A stretch of DNA of 64,000 nucleotides, from assembly GCA_020736575.1 (NCBI GenBank), contig JAGPYM010000058.1:78185-142184 (forward strand). The letters run 5' to 3'. The notes under the pieces were generated by a model. It did no database searches. It worked only from the letters and a program-made list of their open reading frames with translations, and was not told the DNA's origin. The DNA is from Thelonectria olida (Eukaryota; Ascomycota; Sordariomycetes; Hypocreales; Nectriaceae). Shown here one piece after another: positions 49,824-62,500 of this stretch (position 1 is its first letter; each line of letters begins with the position of its first letter). Made by a program: the position numbers and the translations under genes.

Positions 49824-50010
49824 GTGGGCCGCGGGGAAATCCTTTGTAGGTGTGGGTATTTTGCATTTTGTGGGTTCGAGGGCGCATGGCGTGGGCATCA
49901 CGTGACTAGGTTTCACATCGTGGGCCGCGGGAAAATCCTTTGCGGGTGTGGGTATTTTGCATTTTGTGGGTTCTCGAGTGGTGCATGTCGTGGGCCGCGG
50001 ATGCCTTGGC
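49824..50010. repeat. 96-bp direct repeat (GTGGGCCGCGG...)
   Basis: Two copies begin at 49,824 and 49,920 and share GTGGGCCGCGG, AAATCCTTTG and GTGTGGGTATTTTGCATTTT; a third partial copy of the head motif starts at 49,990. Differences between the copies are mostly transitions. Confidence 0.8.
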
Positions 50011-50121
50011 ACATCCGCGCCGTTCCTTCCCGTGAGTTGGTTCGCAGATCATCGAGCGCTCTAGCCGCCATAGGCTTAGTTGCTTGACGCTGTGAGTCCA
50101 CGCACCCCAACCTTGCAACCT

Positions 50122-50240
50122 CGAAAGCGAAAGATTGGGAATGCAGGTAGGTAGGTAGACATTGATGCACACCTAAGTTATGGGCGCAAGCTTGAAAGTG
50201 TAAGACTGGGAACGTCGGTAGGTAGACATCGACGCACCCA
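50122..50240. repeat. ~70-bp direct repeat
   Basis: Two similar segments at about 50,122-50,172 and 50,191-50,240 share GAAAG-GTAAGA/AAGATTGGGAA, GGTAGGTAGACAT and GACGCACCC-like ends, with mainly transition differences. Their nature is unknown. Confidence 0.6.
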
Positions 50241-51715
50241 AATCAGGCGAGGAATCGAAGACCACGGGGAGACAATCGCCATACATAAAGAAAACACGGC
50301 GTTCCCATGAGGCTCCTCTACGTCCCATTTCCCAAAGGTTTCGGCTTAGCAATCCCCGATTCCTCCCCGAACGCGCGGGCTCTTCTGTCTCTGGGGACTA
50401 ATGCCAAACATCACGATGTTCCTCATCCAAACGACAACCCAGAAGCCCTGGCCAGCACAATACTCTAGTTAACCATTGTACCCCGACTTCATGACTAACT
50501 CGATTGACGGCCCTGTTTCGGAGTACCTCGTAGATTTGGGACAAAAGCTTGTCACCGCGGACGCAAGTATGCCAATAATATGAACTTGCTTTACGATGTC
50601 GCAGAGAAAACGACCGAAGCTGTCGTAAATAGCTGTGTTTGAGGGTAACCACCCTTGTAAGGGCAGTTGAAGGCAATAAGTCCGAGTGCCGGCGAAAAGA
50701 CCAGTTGCCGCTGCGTTTCTCACATAATGTGTTTCCGGGTGAAAGCAGTGCCCATAACAGCCTGATACATGGACAATTGACAATTCAATCGATACCCCTC
50801 TAACCAGCCTCAATTCAAGCCAACGCGTGTCTCTTGTACGCATTCAGGGACAGTAGCGGCGTCTTGGTCGCGTCTTGTTATGTAGTTTTCGTTCCCTAAA
50901 ACATGGCTACTGAATGATAACTCCAACATTAGCAACTTCTCTTTGCACCTCCTTAGTACTCTTTGTCTACCCTGAAAGTTGGTTGTCAATTATGGCGCCA
51001 TTTGCATGACATGGAATCCTGGTCAGCAGCACGGGGTAGGCGGTCGTTGACAGGGGATGCCGGCTGATTGCGCGACCACACCCTAGCCAATCAAAATTCG
51101 GGCACACCATGCGAACGATTTTCCCCCTTTTGGGACACGCGACGAACCGCCCCATCGATCTTTGGCGGTGATCTGGATCGGCGCTAATGTACGACAGTGC
51201 GATCTCACACAGTGTGCCAACCCGTCGCACCAACCCACCTCCCAGCGCAATCTCACATCACCCCTGTCCGCCCATGCGTTAGTAACGTTAGCTCCAAAAC
51301 CCAATCACCCGTCAAGCCCTGAAAAAGAATTTACCTCTGGGGACATTGGGACGTCGTCCTAGGACGGGGAAAATTAACGCCGACTCTCGAGCATGTGGTC
51401 CTTGGAGTTGCGTAGCTCACTGAGCCACAGTAGGGGCCGCGCAGTCGAGTGACCTTTTGCTCTGCCCAATTTCCATTATTTCTATTACACCCCATTTTTA
51501 GTTGACTACTATAACAGTCAATTGTAAAATACGAATCTCGACATTCAAAGTTTCCTTTGTCGTGCGTGAGCTGGAGCTGTTGCCGCTTTAACCTGAGTCG
51601 TGCCTGAGCAGTGCCTGAGTAACTGAGTCGCAACTGAGTAGCGCCTGAGCAGGGTGAGCAGTTGCCCCCACCTTCTTAGATAGAGATGAGGACGCAAAGA
51701 ACCCAGATAGGCATT
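50241..51715. other. gene-poor stretch bordering the AT-rich block
   Basis: The GC content here is ordinary, but no reading frame encodes a recognisable product. At about 51,592-51,660 a short degenerate tandem of CCTGAGCAGTG/ACTGAGTCG-like 10-12-mers sits just before the composition drops. Confidence 0.45.
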
Positions 51716-52103
51716 AAAGAGGGAAATTATTTTCTTTATCTTTAAAATCTCTTTTTTATACTTAACCTAGTTTTACTATATTATAAGCTTTATAAAATAG
51801 TTTAAAGGGCTTAAAATATTATATTACTACTACTATTATAAAGCTATAAACTATTTATTATTTTCTTTTTATCTTTTTTAAAAAAAGTTTAATTATATTA
51901 GCTGCGAAGTGAGTTAGCGTTTTTGCGTGTTATTACTATATTAAGTAATTGCCGATTTAGCTATTAGTATGGAAAAGAAACTAAGGTAAAATAGGAGCAG
52001 TTTAAATATAAGGCTAATTAGAGCCTATACTAATAAACTTAAAATTATAAAAATGGAATATATAAAAAATAGCTAACTAATTGTATTAGAAATACAGTCC
52101 TAG

Positions 52104-52170
52104 GGCTATTAGTTTAATAGTAAGAGTAATAATATAATTTAACTTCTAATAGAAGTAATTATAAAAGGTA
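52104..52170 (+). repeat. possible RIP-mutated tRNA-derived (SINE-like) sequence
   Basis: GGGCTATTAGTTTAATAGTAAGAG resembles (in two parts, GGGCTATTAGTTTAATAG and AGTAAGAG) a tRNA 5' end and A box after C-to-T and G-to-A changes. A similar phrase lies at about 53,125-53,195. No B box is legible, so this is tentative. Confidence 0.2.
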
Positions 52171-52759
52171 AATGTAAAAAAGATAGGGCAATAGAAGTTT
52201 AAAAGAAAATTAGCTCTTATTTACAATTAATTGCAATTATAAATAAGAAATAAAATAAAAAATAAATAAACTAAATAATTAAAAAGAAATAAATTAAAAA
52301 TATTAAAATAAATTATAAAAACTTAAGTTAAAATTTAATAAAAATTATAAAAAAAGTATAATATTTTTAAAAGTTTTAAGCTCCCTTTTTAAGTTTAAAT
52401 AATTAGATTTAATAAAAAGTTTAAACTATTTAATTTTTATTAATTTTAAATAAAAATCCTTTATTTTTATTATTATACTTTTTATTAATAATATACTATT
52501 ATTATTATAAATCTTTTTATATAAACTAACTCTTACTTTTAAAATTTTAAAAGCTATATAAAATACTATTATAATATAAACTTAATAATAAAAACTAATA
52601 ATAATAAAAAGTAAAAAGCTAATATATAAAAAAGAAATGAAAAAAAACTTATATAATAAAATATAAACTTAGTTAATTTATTTAAATATTAATAATTCTA
52701 TTTATTAAAATATAAATATTACTATTTATAATTAAATATTATAAAGCTAGTTATTATTA

Positions 52760-53075
52760 TTATTATTATTATTAAAAAAGCTAATAATTTAAATATATAA
52801 TAGAAGTTAATATAAGCTAAACCCTAGTTTTATATTTATTATAATAAGCTTTTTAATAGGGCTTATAATTAGTTTTAAACTGAAAGTTCCTACTAAGTAA
52901 ACCTTATTTAAGAAATTGTATTTTAAGCCTCTAATATAATTAAATAAAAAGGAAAGTTTAAAAAAGATTAAAATGGATTTAAAAGCATTTAAATTAATAA
53001 AAATAAAGTAAGGTAATTAAGTAGTAAAATATATTAAAAATTTATATAATAATAAAAATTACTAATTATAAAGTT
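52760..53075 (+). repeat. dispersed repeat, copy 1
   Basis: This matches 54,540-54,775 in the same orientation: AAAAAAGCTAATAAT, TATAATAGAAGTTAATATA, AAGCTTTTTAATAGGGCTTA and AGTAGTAAAATATA. This copy has about 95 bp extra. Nearly all differences are transitions. Confidence 0.75.
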
Positions 53076-53394
53076 TCTTATTTTTATTACTTTTATTTAT
53101 TTTTTTATTTTTAAAATTAATTATAAGGGCATTTAGTTTAATAGTTATAAGTATAAAAAACTTAAATTATTTAAAAGTAATTAATTTTATAATTAAGCTT
53201 TAATAATAAATATTTATATTTTAAATAACTAGTAAAATAGTTATAATAAGTATAATATAAAGTTAAAATAATAAATTTAAAAGTTATAAAAGTTATAACT
53301 ATTATAATAATAATTTATTAGTTTAAAAAAGAGTAAGTAAATAAAATTAAAAATTAAAAAGTATATTTTAAAAAGAACTTTAATAAGCTAAAAG

Positions 53395-53735
53395 TTTATT
53401 TTATATAATAAATATAAAAGCTAATTTTTATATAAGTTTAAATATATAAAATAGAATAATTTAAATATATTTTACCTATTAAAAAAATAAAATTTATTAT
53501 TAAATCTATAAAAATATAAAGATTATAATAATATATTTTTTACTTTATATATTTTATTAATTATATTTTTATTTAAAATATTTTACTTATTTCCAAATTA
53601 AAAAGGCAGACCTATTAGTATATACTATCCTTACCCTAATAGGTAATATCCGCTCTAATAAGGCATATAATCCTAAATAGAAAGGCATATTAAAATATAT
53701 AATAATTTAATATATCTTTTAAATCTTCCACTTTT
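53395..53735 (+). repeat. dispersed repeat, same as the palindrome's inner left arm
   Basis: It is colinear with 55,360-55,745 (for example AATTTATTATTAA, ATATTTTACTTATTT and CCTAATA-GTAATAT), but lacks the ~105-bp insertion found there. It therefore represents the unoccupied form. Confidence 0.75.
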
Positions 53736-54539
53736 AATTAACTATTAAAATAAAAAGGAATATACTTATATAAGCATTTTAAATACTATTAAATAGAGAA
53801 ATAATAGAGTTTTTATCTAATATATATATTTTTTACTTAAAACTAATAGGACCTAATTTATTATATATAAAAGATAAGGGTTTTCCTCCCCTTATTTAAC
53901 CTAATTTAATTATTAATATTTATAATAAATATTTTAACTAATTAGAACCTTCTTTATATTTTTATAACTGCTTTAATTTACTAATTTTAAATATTTAATT
54001 AGAATTTAAATACTTTTACTTTCTATTTTTCTATTTACTTTTAAAACTTTTAACTTTTATTTTCTATTATAGCTCTAGCTTTTATAATAGGTAAAAAATC
54101 TATTTAATATTTTATAAATATAAAAAGGAACCTTTTTATTAAAAGTTAAAATTAAAAGAAATAAATAAGTTATTAAATTAAATAGGTAATAAGTATTTAT
54201 TAAAAGGTTAAAAAGAAAATAAGCTTTAAAAAATAAAATTAAATATAAAAAATAATTTATTTTAAAAAGAAATAAATATTAAAACTATTATATAAATATT
54301 ATATTTAATAGCTTTAATTTATTATTAATTTTATTTAATATAATATTTAATTTAAAATAGTATTTAAATTAAAAAGTAAAAATATTAGTTAAAAATAATA
54401 GTAATTTTTAACTATTAAATATTAAAAATAAGCCTTTTAAAAATAAAAATAATATATATTTTAATATAATTAATTACTTATATAAATTAGTTAGGTATTT
54501 TTATTAAATTTAATATTTAAAATAGTTTTATAATTATTT

Positions 54540-54775
54540 TATTATTATTAAAAAAGCTAATAATCTAAGTATATAATAGAGGTTAATATAGGCTAAACCC
54601 TAGCCTTATATCTATTATAATAAGCTTCTTAATAGGGCTTATAGTTAGTTTTAAAATAAAAGTCCCTATTAAATAAATCTTACTTAAGGAACCTTATTTA
54701 AATAGAGTAAGGCAACCAGGTAGTAAAATATACTAAGAGTTTATATAATAATAAAAATTACCAATTGTAAAATAT
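54540..54775 (+). repeat. dispersed repeat, copy 2
   Basis: This is the better-preserved partner of 52,760-53,075, retaining several C and G bases where copy 1 has T and A. Its right end overlaps the outer left arm of the large palindrome. Confidence 0.75.
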
Positions 54776-56510
54776 AATTATTTTATATTATAAGCATAGT
54801 CTAATAGTTATTTCAGGCTATTATTATAAAATATTATAACCTGAAAGGCTACAGCTGTCCTTAAAAGTATAAGCCACTTAAATAGCTATAAGGCAGCTAT
54901 AACTTTACTAGACTATTTCAGCTAACCTTAAGAGACTGCAACCTTAAGGGACTATAACCTTAAGGGGCTGCTACTTTAAGGGGCTGCTATTTTAAAAGGC
55001 AAGTAGCTACTAGATATTTAAGCCTTTGCTAGGACCTAGCTAGAATGCCTTTCCTTTTTATTTTTTTAATATTAAATATTTAATATTAAGGCTATTTTTA
55101 ATTATATGGGACTTAGGTCCAGCCCCTTATAATTTTAAACTATTTTAATTTTTAAAAAATATTTATAAATATTACTTATTAATAAATATATATTATAAAT
55201 ACTTATATTTAAAAACTAATATTTATTTACTTTTTATAAATACTTTTAAATAATTAAAAAATAATATATAATTTTATATATTAATAACTTTTTAATAAGT
55301 ATATTTTCCTTTTAAGTTAAAAACTTATAAAAATTAATATTTCTTTTTATAAAAACTAGTTTTTATATAAGCTTAAATATATAAAAAAAATAATAATTAT
55401 AAGCCCTATTAAAAAGCTTATTATAATAAATAAAAGGCTAGGATTTAGCTTATATTAACTTCTATTATATGTTTAAATTATTAGCTTTTTTAATAATAAT
55501 AAAAAAATAACTTAAATATATTTTATTTATTAAAAAATAAAATTTATTATTAAGTTTATAAAAATATAAAAATTATAATAATATATTTTTTACCTTATAT
55601 ATTTTATTAATTATATTATTATTTAAAATATTTTACTTATTTTTAAATTAAAAAAGTAAACTTATTAATATATATTACTCTTATTCTAATAAGTAATATT
55701 TGCCCTAATAAAGTATATAATTTTAAATAAAAAGGTATATTAAATTATTATATATTTTAATATACTTTTCTATTTAAAATTATATGCTTTATTAGGGCAG
55801 ATATTACTTATTAAAATAAGAGTAGTATATACTAATAAGTTTGCTTTTTTAATTTAAAAATAAGTAAAATATTTTAATTAAAAATATAATTAATAAAATA
55901 TATAAAGTAAAAAATATATTATTATAATTCTTATATTTTTATAAACTTAATAATAAATTTTATTTTTTTAATAAGTAAAATATATTTAAATTATTTTACT
56001 TTATATATTTTAAACTTATATAAAAATAGGCTTTTATACCTTTTTACTTTTTAACTTTTTAAAAACTTTTTAAAATAAAAAAGAAATATTAAATAAAATT
56101 TTTTATAATTATAAAGGGCTGGACCTAAGTTCTATATAATTAAAAATAGCCTTAATATTAAATATTTAATACTAAGGAAAAGAGAGGGAAAGGCATCCTA
56201 GCTAGGTCCTAGCAAAGGCTTAAATACCTAGCAGCTGCTTGCCTCTTAAAGTAGCAGGCCCTTAAGGTAGCAGCCCCTTAAGGTAGCAGTCCCTTAAGGT
56301 TAGCTGGAATAACCTAATAAAGTTATTGCTACCTTGCAGCTATCCAGGTGGCCTATGCCTTTGGGAACAGCCGCAGCCTTCCAGGTTATAACGTTCTATA
56401 ATAGCAGCCCGGAATAACTATCAGGCCACGCCCGTAATAATAATTAGTAATTTTTATTATTATTTTAACTCTTTTATATATTTTTCTATTTAATTACTAA
56501 TACGGGGAGT
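54715..56510. repeat. large imperfect palindrome (~1.8 kb)
   Basis: The left arm (54,715-55,744) and right arm (about 55,752-56,510) are inverted copies. The outer part pairs AAGAGTTTATATAATAATAA with its complement near 56,470. The middle part pairs AAGCCTTTGCTAGGACCTAG (about 55,020) with its complement near 56,200. The inner part pairs AAAGGTATATTAAA directly with the sequence after a roughly 10-bp spacer. The left arm has lost more C and G and has two insertions. Origin as a foldback or long-TIR element, or as head-to-head copies, is possible. Confidence 0.8.
55393..55500 (-). mobile_element. MITE-like ~105-bp insertion in the palindrome's left arm
   Basis: A segment running from ATTATAAGCCCTATTAAAAAG to AGCTTTTTTAATAATAAT is present here. 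It is absent from both the mirror position in the right arm and the direct copy at 53,395-53,735. The same unit occurs in opposite orientation at about 52,765 and 54,545. Its ends are imperfect inverted repeats (TATTAAAAAAGCT against TATTAAGAAGCTT), and a short AAAAAATAA-like duplication flanks it. It is non-coding, so it would need a transposase in trans. Confidence 0.6.
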
Positions 56511-59500
56511 GAGGAAGGCTAAGAAACCAACTAACAACCCTAAATAAGGTAAGAAAGGGTTAAAATAAATAGTATCTCGGAGGGTCGCTTTATATTATCT
56601 TAAGCTAAAGGATACTAATAAACCTCAGTTTAAAAGATATATTATTAGAAAGAGTATTAAATAATTAACTATATAATAAAACATTTAAAAAAATAACTTT
56701 TAATTTTTATTATAAAAAGCTTGCTTAAATCTTTAATCTTGCTAATATTTTAAATAGCTTGGATTCTTTAAAAAGGCCTTTATTTCCTTATGCAGCCAGG
56801 CAGCCAATTAAATTTATTATACTAGCCGGCTTATTCTAAAATAGTAATTTCCTCTAGTTCTATTCTAAATAGAGGTGGCCTAAAGTCCCTATTATATACC
56901 TCCTTATAAAAGACTATCTTGCCCCTAAGACTTATATCTTTTATATTAGTATTAAGGCATCTTTTATAAATTGCTTTTATAAATATATCCGATTATATTA
57001 GTCTTTTAGTTTTAATTTCTATTTATATCTTTCTAATATATTATTTGCAATCTATAAATTAGTCTTATTAACCTTATTATTTTTATATTTAAATATTCCT
57101 TATAGACTTTTACTCTTTTACTAATAAAGTTATAGCCTATTATAAACTAATTATATTATAAATATTCGCCTAGGTGTTAAAATTAATTATACTAGTAGGT
57201 ATATATAAAATATATATATTAAATTGTTTAATATATTAAATAGACCTATTTATAATAATAGGTAATTTAATATAGTTAGTAAGTTTTTTAATTATTTTCT
57301 TTATAAGATACTTAGGACTTATTTAATTAATTTAATCTTTATATTAGAGGATAATATCGTTTATTATATTAATATATCTAGCTCTATTAATAGCTATAAT
57401 TCCCTTAAATAATAGTGCGATCTTATTAGTAGGGGAAGTTAGTAGGTTAGGAAGAGGTATATTCTTTATGGTAATATTAGACTATATAGTATTAATATTA
57501 ATAACCTTAGTTTGCTTTTTTATAATTGCTAAAAGCGTCTTTTAAGTTATCTAATAAAATACTTTATATTTAAAATCTAATAAGCTATTAAGGCATATAA
57601 TTCCTCTTGTAAGCTAATACTATTAAATAGTAAAAAGTAGCTTATAAGTGAAAACTTAAATACTATTATTTATTAAAATAATATTTAGATTAGTAGTATA
57701 TTTAGGTTAATTTAAATATTTCTATTATATTACTAATATATATAAATTAATTGATTAGGAAACTTGATTTATTGCTAGCTACTAAAGCTAATTTTATATT
57801 ATTAAGGTCTTATTTAATTAGGCCTTTATTATTATACCTTAATATTAAAACCTAGTTTTAAAATTATAAAATAAACTTATCTTTTACTAGCTACTACTAG
57901 CTATTAATTTTAATAATATAAGGCATATATATATTAGTAACTTAATTATAACTAATTCTAATTAGATTATATAAATATTAGTAAAAGGAGAAAAGATAAA
58001 TATATTTATATTTATAGTTATTAGCTTATAATATAATAGGCATTTTGAAATAATTAAAGCTATAAGGAAGACTAATTTTTATAAGGGCCTCCTTAAATAC
58101 TAGGCATATTATTATAGTATATTTAACTCTATTATAGGTCTAGCTATTAAAATATATAAGGGTTGCTCGCTTTCTATTAAAAATAAAGCTAGTCTAGTAG
58201 TTAGAATTATAATTAATAAAGCTAGTAAAGAAGCGCTTATCCTTAAGGTAATAATTAAATATAATAAAGTCTGGAAATTTAAAGAGTATTTTTTAATAGG
58301 TAATAACTTCCTTTTTAATTTAAAAGATTTTATTTAATTGGGTATTATAAACTAAAGTTTTAATAGTTTAGGTAATAAAGTTTAAATTAATTTATAAAGT
58401 GTTTTATATAATAGTAATAATATTAGAAATACTATATATAATAATAATTAATATAGATATAAGCTAAAAGTTAGTAACTTATATATTATTATATAAGGAC
58501 CTTATAAAGCCCTAGATTTAATTAGTATAATCCTCCTAATCTAACTAGTTAGTAATACTACTAATTATAAAAGAAACTCTAGGTATAATATTATAATAGT
58601 AATTATTAGGGAGCTTATTATAAATATTAAGCCTAATTATATAAAAGGGGTTCTAGTAGTTCTAATTATCTTTTAGGTAATATTATAAAGGCTAGAGACT
58701 ATATATTTTAGAAATAGTCTTATATATAAAAGATTTAATTATATTATAAGGGAGGAAGATATTATTTTCACTTTAAACTTATATTTTAAGAAACAAACTG
58801 CTATTTCTCCTAGCTAGATATTAGTCTGCTGGATCTTAGAATGTTATAATAAATATAGCTTCTAATTAGCTTTATTAATTAGTTTAAAAGCATTATAAAT
58901 ATATATAAGTTAGCTATATATAAGTCCGGTAAGTTAATAAAGATTAATTAATAAGAGAGGTAAAATATAATAATAAAATAGTTTAACTGCTAATAAGAGC
59001 TTTATAAAGGAAAAGGAAAAGTGAAATTAATAAAAGGGAAAGGAAAGGAATAAAAAAGAAGAAAATATATAAATAAATAATAGTTAGATATAATAGCTAT
59101 TTATAGGTGCAAATATTTACTACTATACTATTTGGGTGTTTTTTATACCTTAGGCCTACCTATTAGAGTCTTTAGGCCTAAGTATTTTTCTTTTATTATA
59201 TTTCCTTATTTTTCCTCTTTTAAACTTTATTAACCTTTATTAATAATATCTTTCTAAAAGAAAGTTAAAAATATTAATATTATAAAGAACTTTAAGATCT
59301 TCTAATTAGCTATATTATTTATAAAATAAAGGATCTTTTTAATATTTAACTAATTATAACTATTCCCCCTTATATTAGTAACTTTACTAGAAAGAAATTG
59401 CTAGCTTAAAATAGGTATAATAAGGTGTTTTTTATATTAGTTAATAAGAGAGGGGCTTAATTAAAATTAGTAAGTAATACTTACTATTAATAAATAATAA

Positions 59501-62500
59501 GAAACTAATTAGTTAGTATTATAAGTTTTAAATTTTAACTATTTAGATTTATAGCTTTTTTGCTTTTAATTATATTAGCTATCTTTATATATTAAGTTAG
59601 TATTTAATTATCTAGTTTAATTATTAAAAAGGTAATTAGTATAAACTTCTTTTAATAAATTATAATTTTATAAAATAAGGTTCTATTTAATAGTATTTAT
59701 TATTTTAGTCTAGTAACTCTCTATTTATATATATTGCAGCTAAATACACCTATCTAGCTAGCTATTTCTTTTCTTATATTATAAGCTGGCCTAAATATTT
59801 AAAAGTATTAATTATTATATTTATTAGCTAATCTAACCCTATTATCTATTCTAGATATTTGCAATTATATATACAAATATTACTTTAGCTTATAAATATG
59901 TCCTATCTCTATTTATAACTTGCTATTTACTCCCTAGGTATATGGATAGAAAGTGTGCAAACTATATTTAGTATGGGACTGCTTAATATAACTGGGTTAT
60001 TTTCTAAGGGTATTAGATAACTGGCCCTAGAGAATAAGGCCTATAAGAAAGACTAATAGCTAGGGTTAGCTCTATTAGTAATATTATTTTAAAGGAATTG
60101 CCTCCTTATAATATACTAAATCTTTAATTTGCACCTTATATTATAAATAACCTTCCTTTATTTAATAGTAATTAATACTTAAAATAGGCTAATATAAAGA
60201 GGGCTATTAAGGTTAGGGAGAAAGTTAGTAATAATAGTTAGAGTTAAAAGTAAATAGTACGCTTAAAATAAAATAAGAGACTATTTAAGCTAAATTGGAT
60301 AGTAGATTAGTTTAGTATAGATAATAATTTAATTTTTATATAATTTTTAATAAGGCTAATTAATTATATTTAATAGAAACTTATTAAATATTTTTAATAT
60401 TAATATATTATTTAATTATTATTATTTTTATATTATATATTATATTTTATAATAAATCCTCCTTTTTTATTACTTCTTTTTAATTAAGCTATAACTTATA
60501 TACTAAATAAATTACTACTTTTATATCTTTCTAATTATTTTTATTAATACTTTTATATATTACTCTTACTTAGGGCTAATATAAAGTAAATGCATTTAAG
60601 CTTACTACTATTAATTACTTTTCCTTTAAATTGGATTATTATTTTATAATTAATAGGCTTAACTTCTACTTTAATTAAGTTTCTCCTGCCTCTTAGTATT
60701 TTTATTAATAGTATAACTTAATTATATTATTAAAATACTATAAATGCTTACTATTAATTAATTTAGGTTCTATTTACTATTTTTATTATTTTAATAAACT
60801 TTTTTAAATGTTTTATAAACTTAATAAGGGTATTTAATTCTATTAGGGGTTTATAATTTATACTTTAGCTAGTTGTTATTATTAGTTTGTAGTTTCTTAA
60901 CTAATATTTTCCTATTATAGTTACTAATTTATAGGCTGGCTTTATTTAAGGATTCTAGCAATTTTAAAAGGGCCAGTCTACTATAGGGTGACTTTAGCCT
61001 TAGTTAATAAGTCTATTAACCTTTTAGTATTATATTTAAAAATAAGGTTACTAACTTATAGGGGTATTATTTATATTTTATATATATTGGATTTATTAGT
61101 CCGTTCTTTAAGTCTCTTTTAAATCTCTTTTACCTTATATTTAGTAATATTAATATTAGTATTTTAGCATTTTAAGATTCAATTCTTACTTTAAGAAGTT
61201 AATTATATATAAATATATTATTCTAATTAATTAACCTCTAGGTTGGAATATTAATTTTAAGTAGAAGATAGGCTCTATTTATATATAAGGAAAAACGGGC
61301 TATAGCTATAAGAGGCTTATACTAAAGCTCGATCAGCTAAAAGAGCTTTTTTTAGCTTAATAACCCACTTATTACCTAACCTATTTAAGTATTTATAGAA
61401 AAACCCTATTAGGGTCTTATAGCCAGTTTAATAAGTCTATTACTAATAGATAATATGTTAAGATAAATATAATAGTAATTTTATAATTTTAAATATCTAA
61501 ATAATTTTAATTATATTTTCCTTTCTATTATTAAAAATTACTAAAAGAATAATACTATACTAATAAATAATAAATAGGATAAAACTCTTTATATTAGCTA
61601 TTATAAGAGTTATTATAGCTCTAGCTTTAATATAGCTAGTTAAATTGTTTTATATTTTAAGTAGATATCTCTTATTTTAATTAAGTAGTAAGTATTAAGC
61701 ATTTAGGTAAATTCTTATTATAAATATATAAGTGGAGTATAAAGTGCTAATTTAAACGATTTTTAAAAGGTAAAATTTATAGATTTATAATAATATACTT
61801 TCTAAATATTAAACTATATACCTACCTAATAATAATACTAAGTAAGTAATTATAAGTAATCTCTCTTCCCTTATCTCTATTATTAATATAAACTTAATAA
61901 ACTAATATCTTTTTAATCTTAAGGGTGTTAATAACTAACTATAGTTCTATAAATAAGCCTATAGGCTTTTTTCAAAGTTTCCAATTATATATAAAGAACT
62001 TAAATGCCTTTTTTTTAAATTAGGGTATTTTTTCTATTTATATTAGTTAGTTTTTAAAAGTAATAAGATATTAAGCAATTTAATAGGAATATTTAGAAAA
62101 TTCTAGTAAAAGGTAGTCTTCCTTAAAAGGAGGATCTCTAATAATAGTTAGATTTAATTAAAGGTTAATAAAGTTATTAATATTACTTTAGTATTTTAAT
62201 TGAATTAATTAGATTAACTAGTAACCTCTTTTTTAAAAGGGCGTCTATTATAATATTCTTCTTCCCTAAAATATAATAAACTTTAAAGTTAAATAGTATA
62301 ATATAATTAAGCTAATAAATAATTAAAGCGCTAGGAATATTATTTACTTTCCCTTTTAATTAATAAATAAGCACTTTCAAGTCTATTTTAAAAATAAACT
62401 GGTATTATAAATAATTCCATATAACTATTAAAAATTAAGTAAAACTGCTTAGCATTCTCACTTTATAGGGTTATAATTTTATTTAATATTATTTTAAAGA

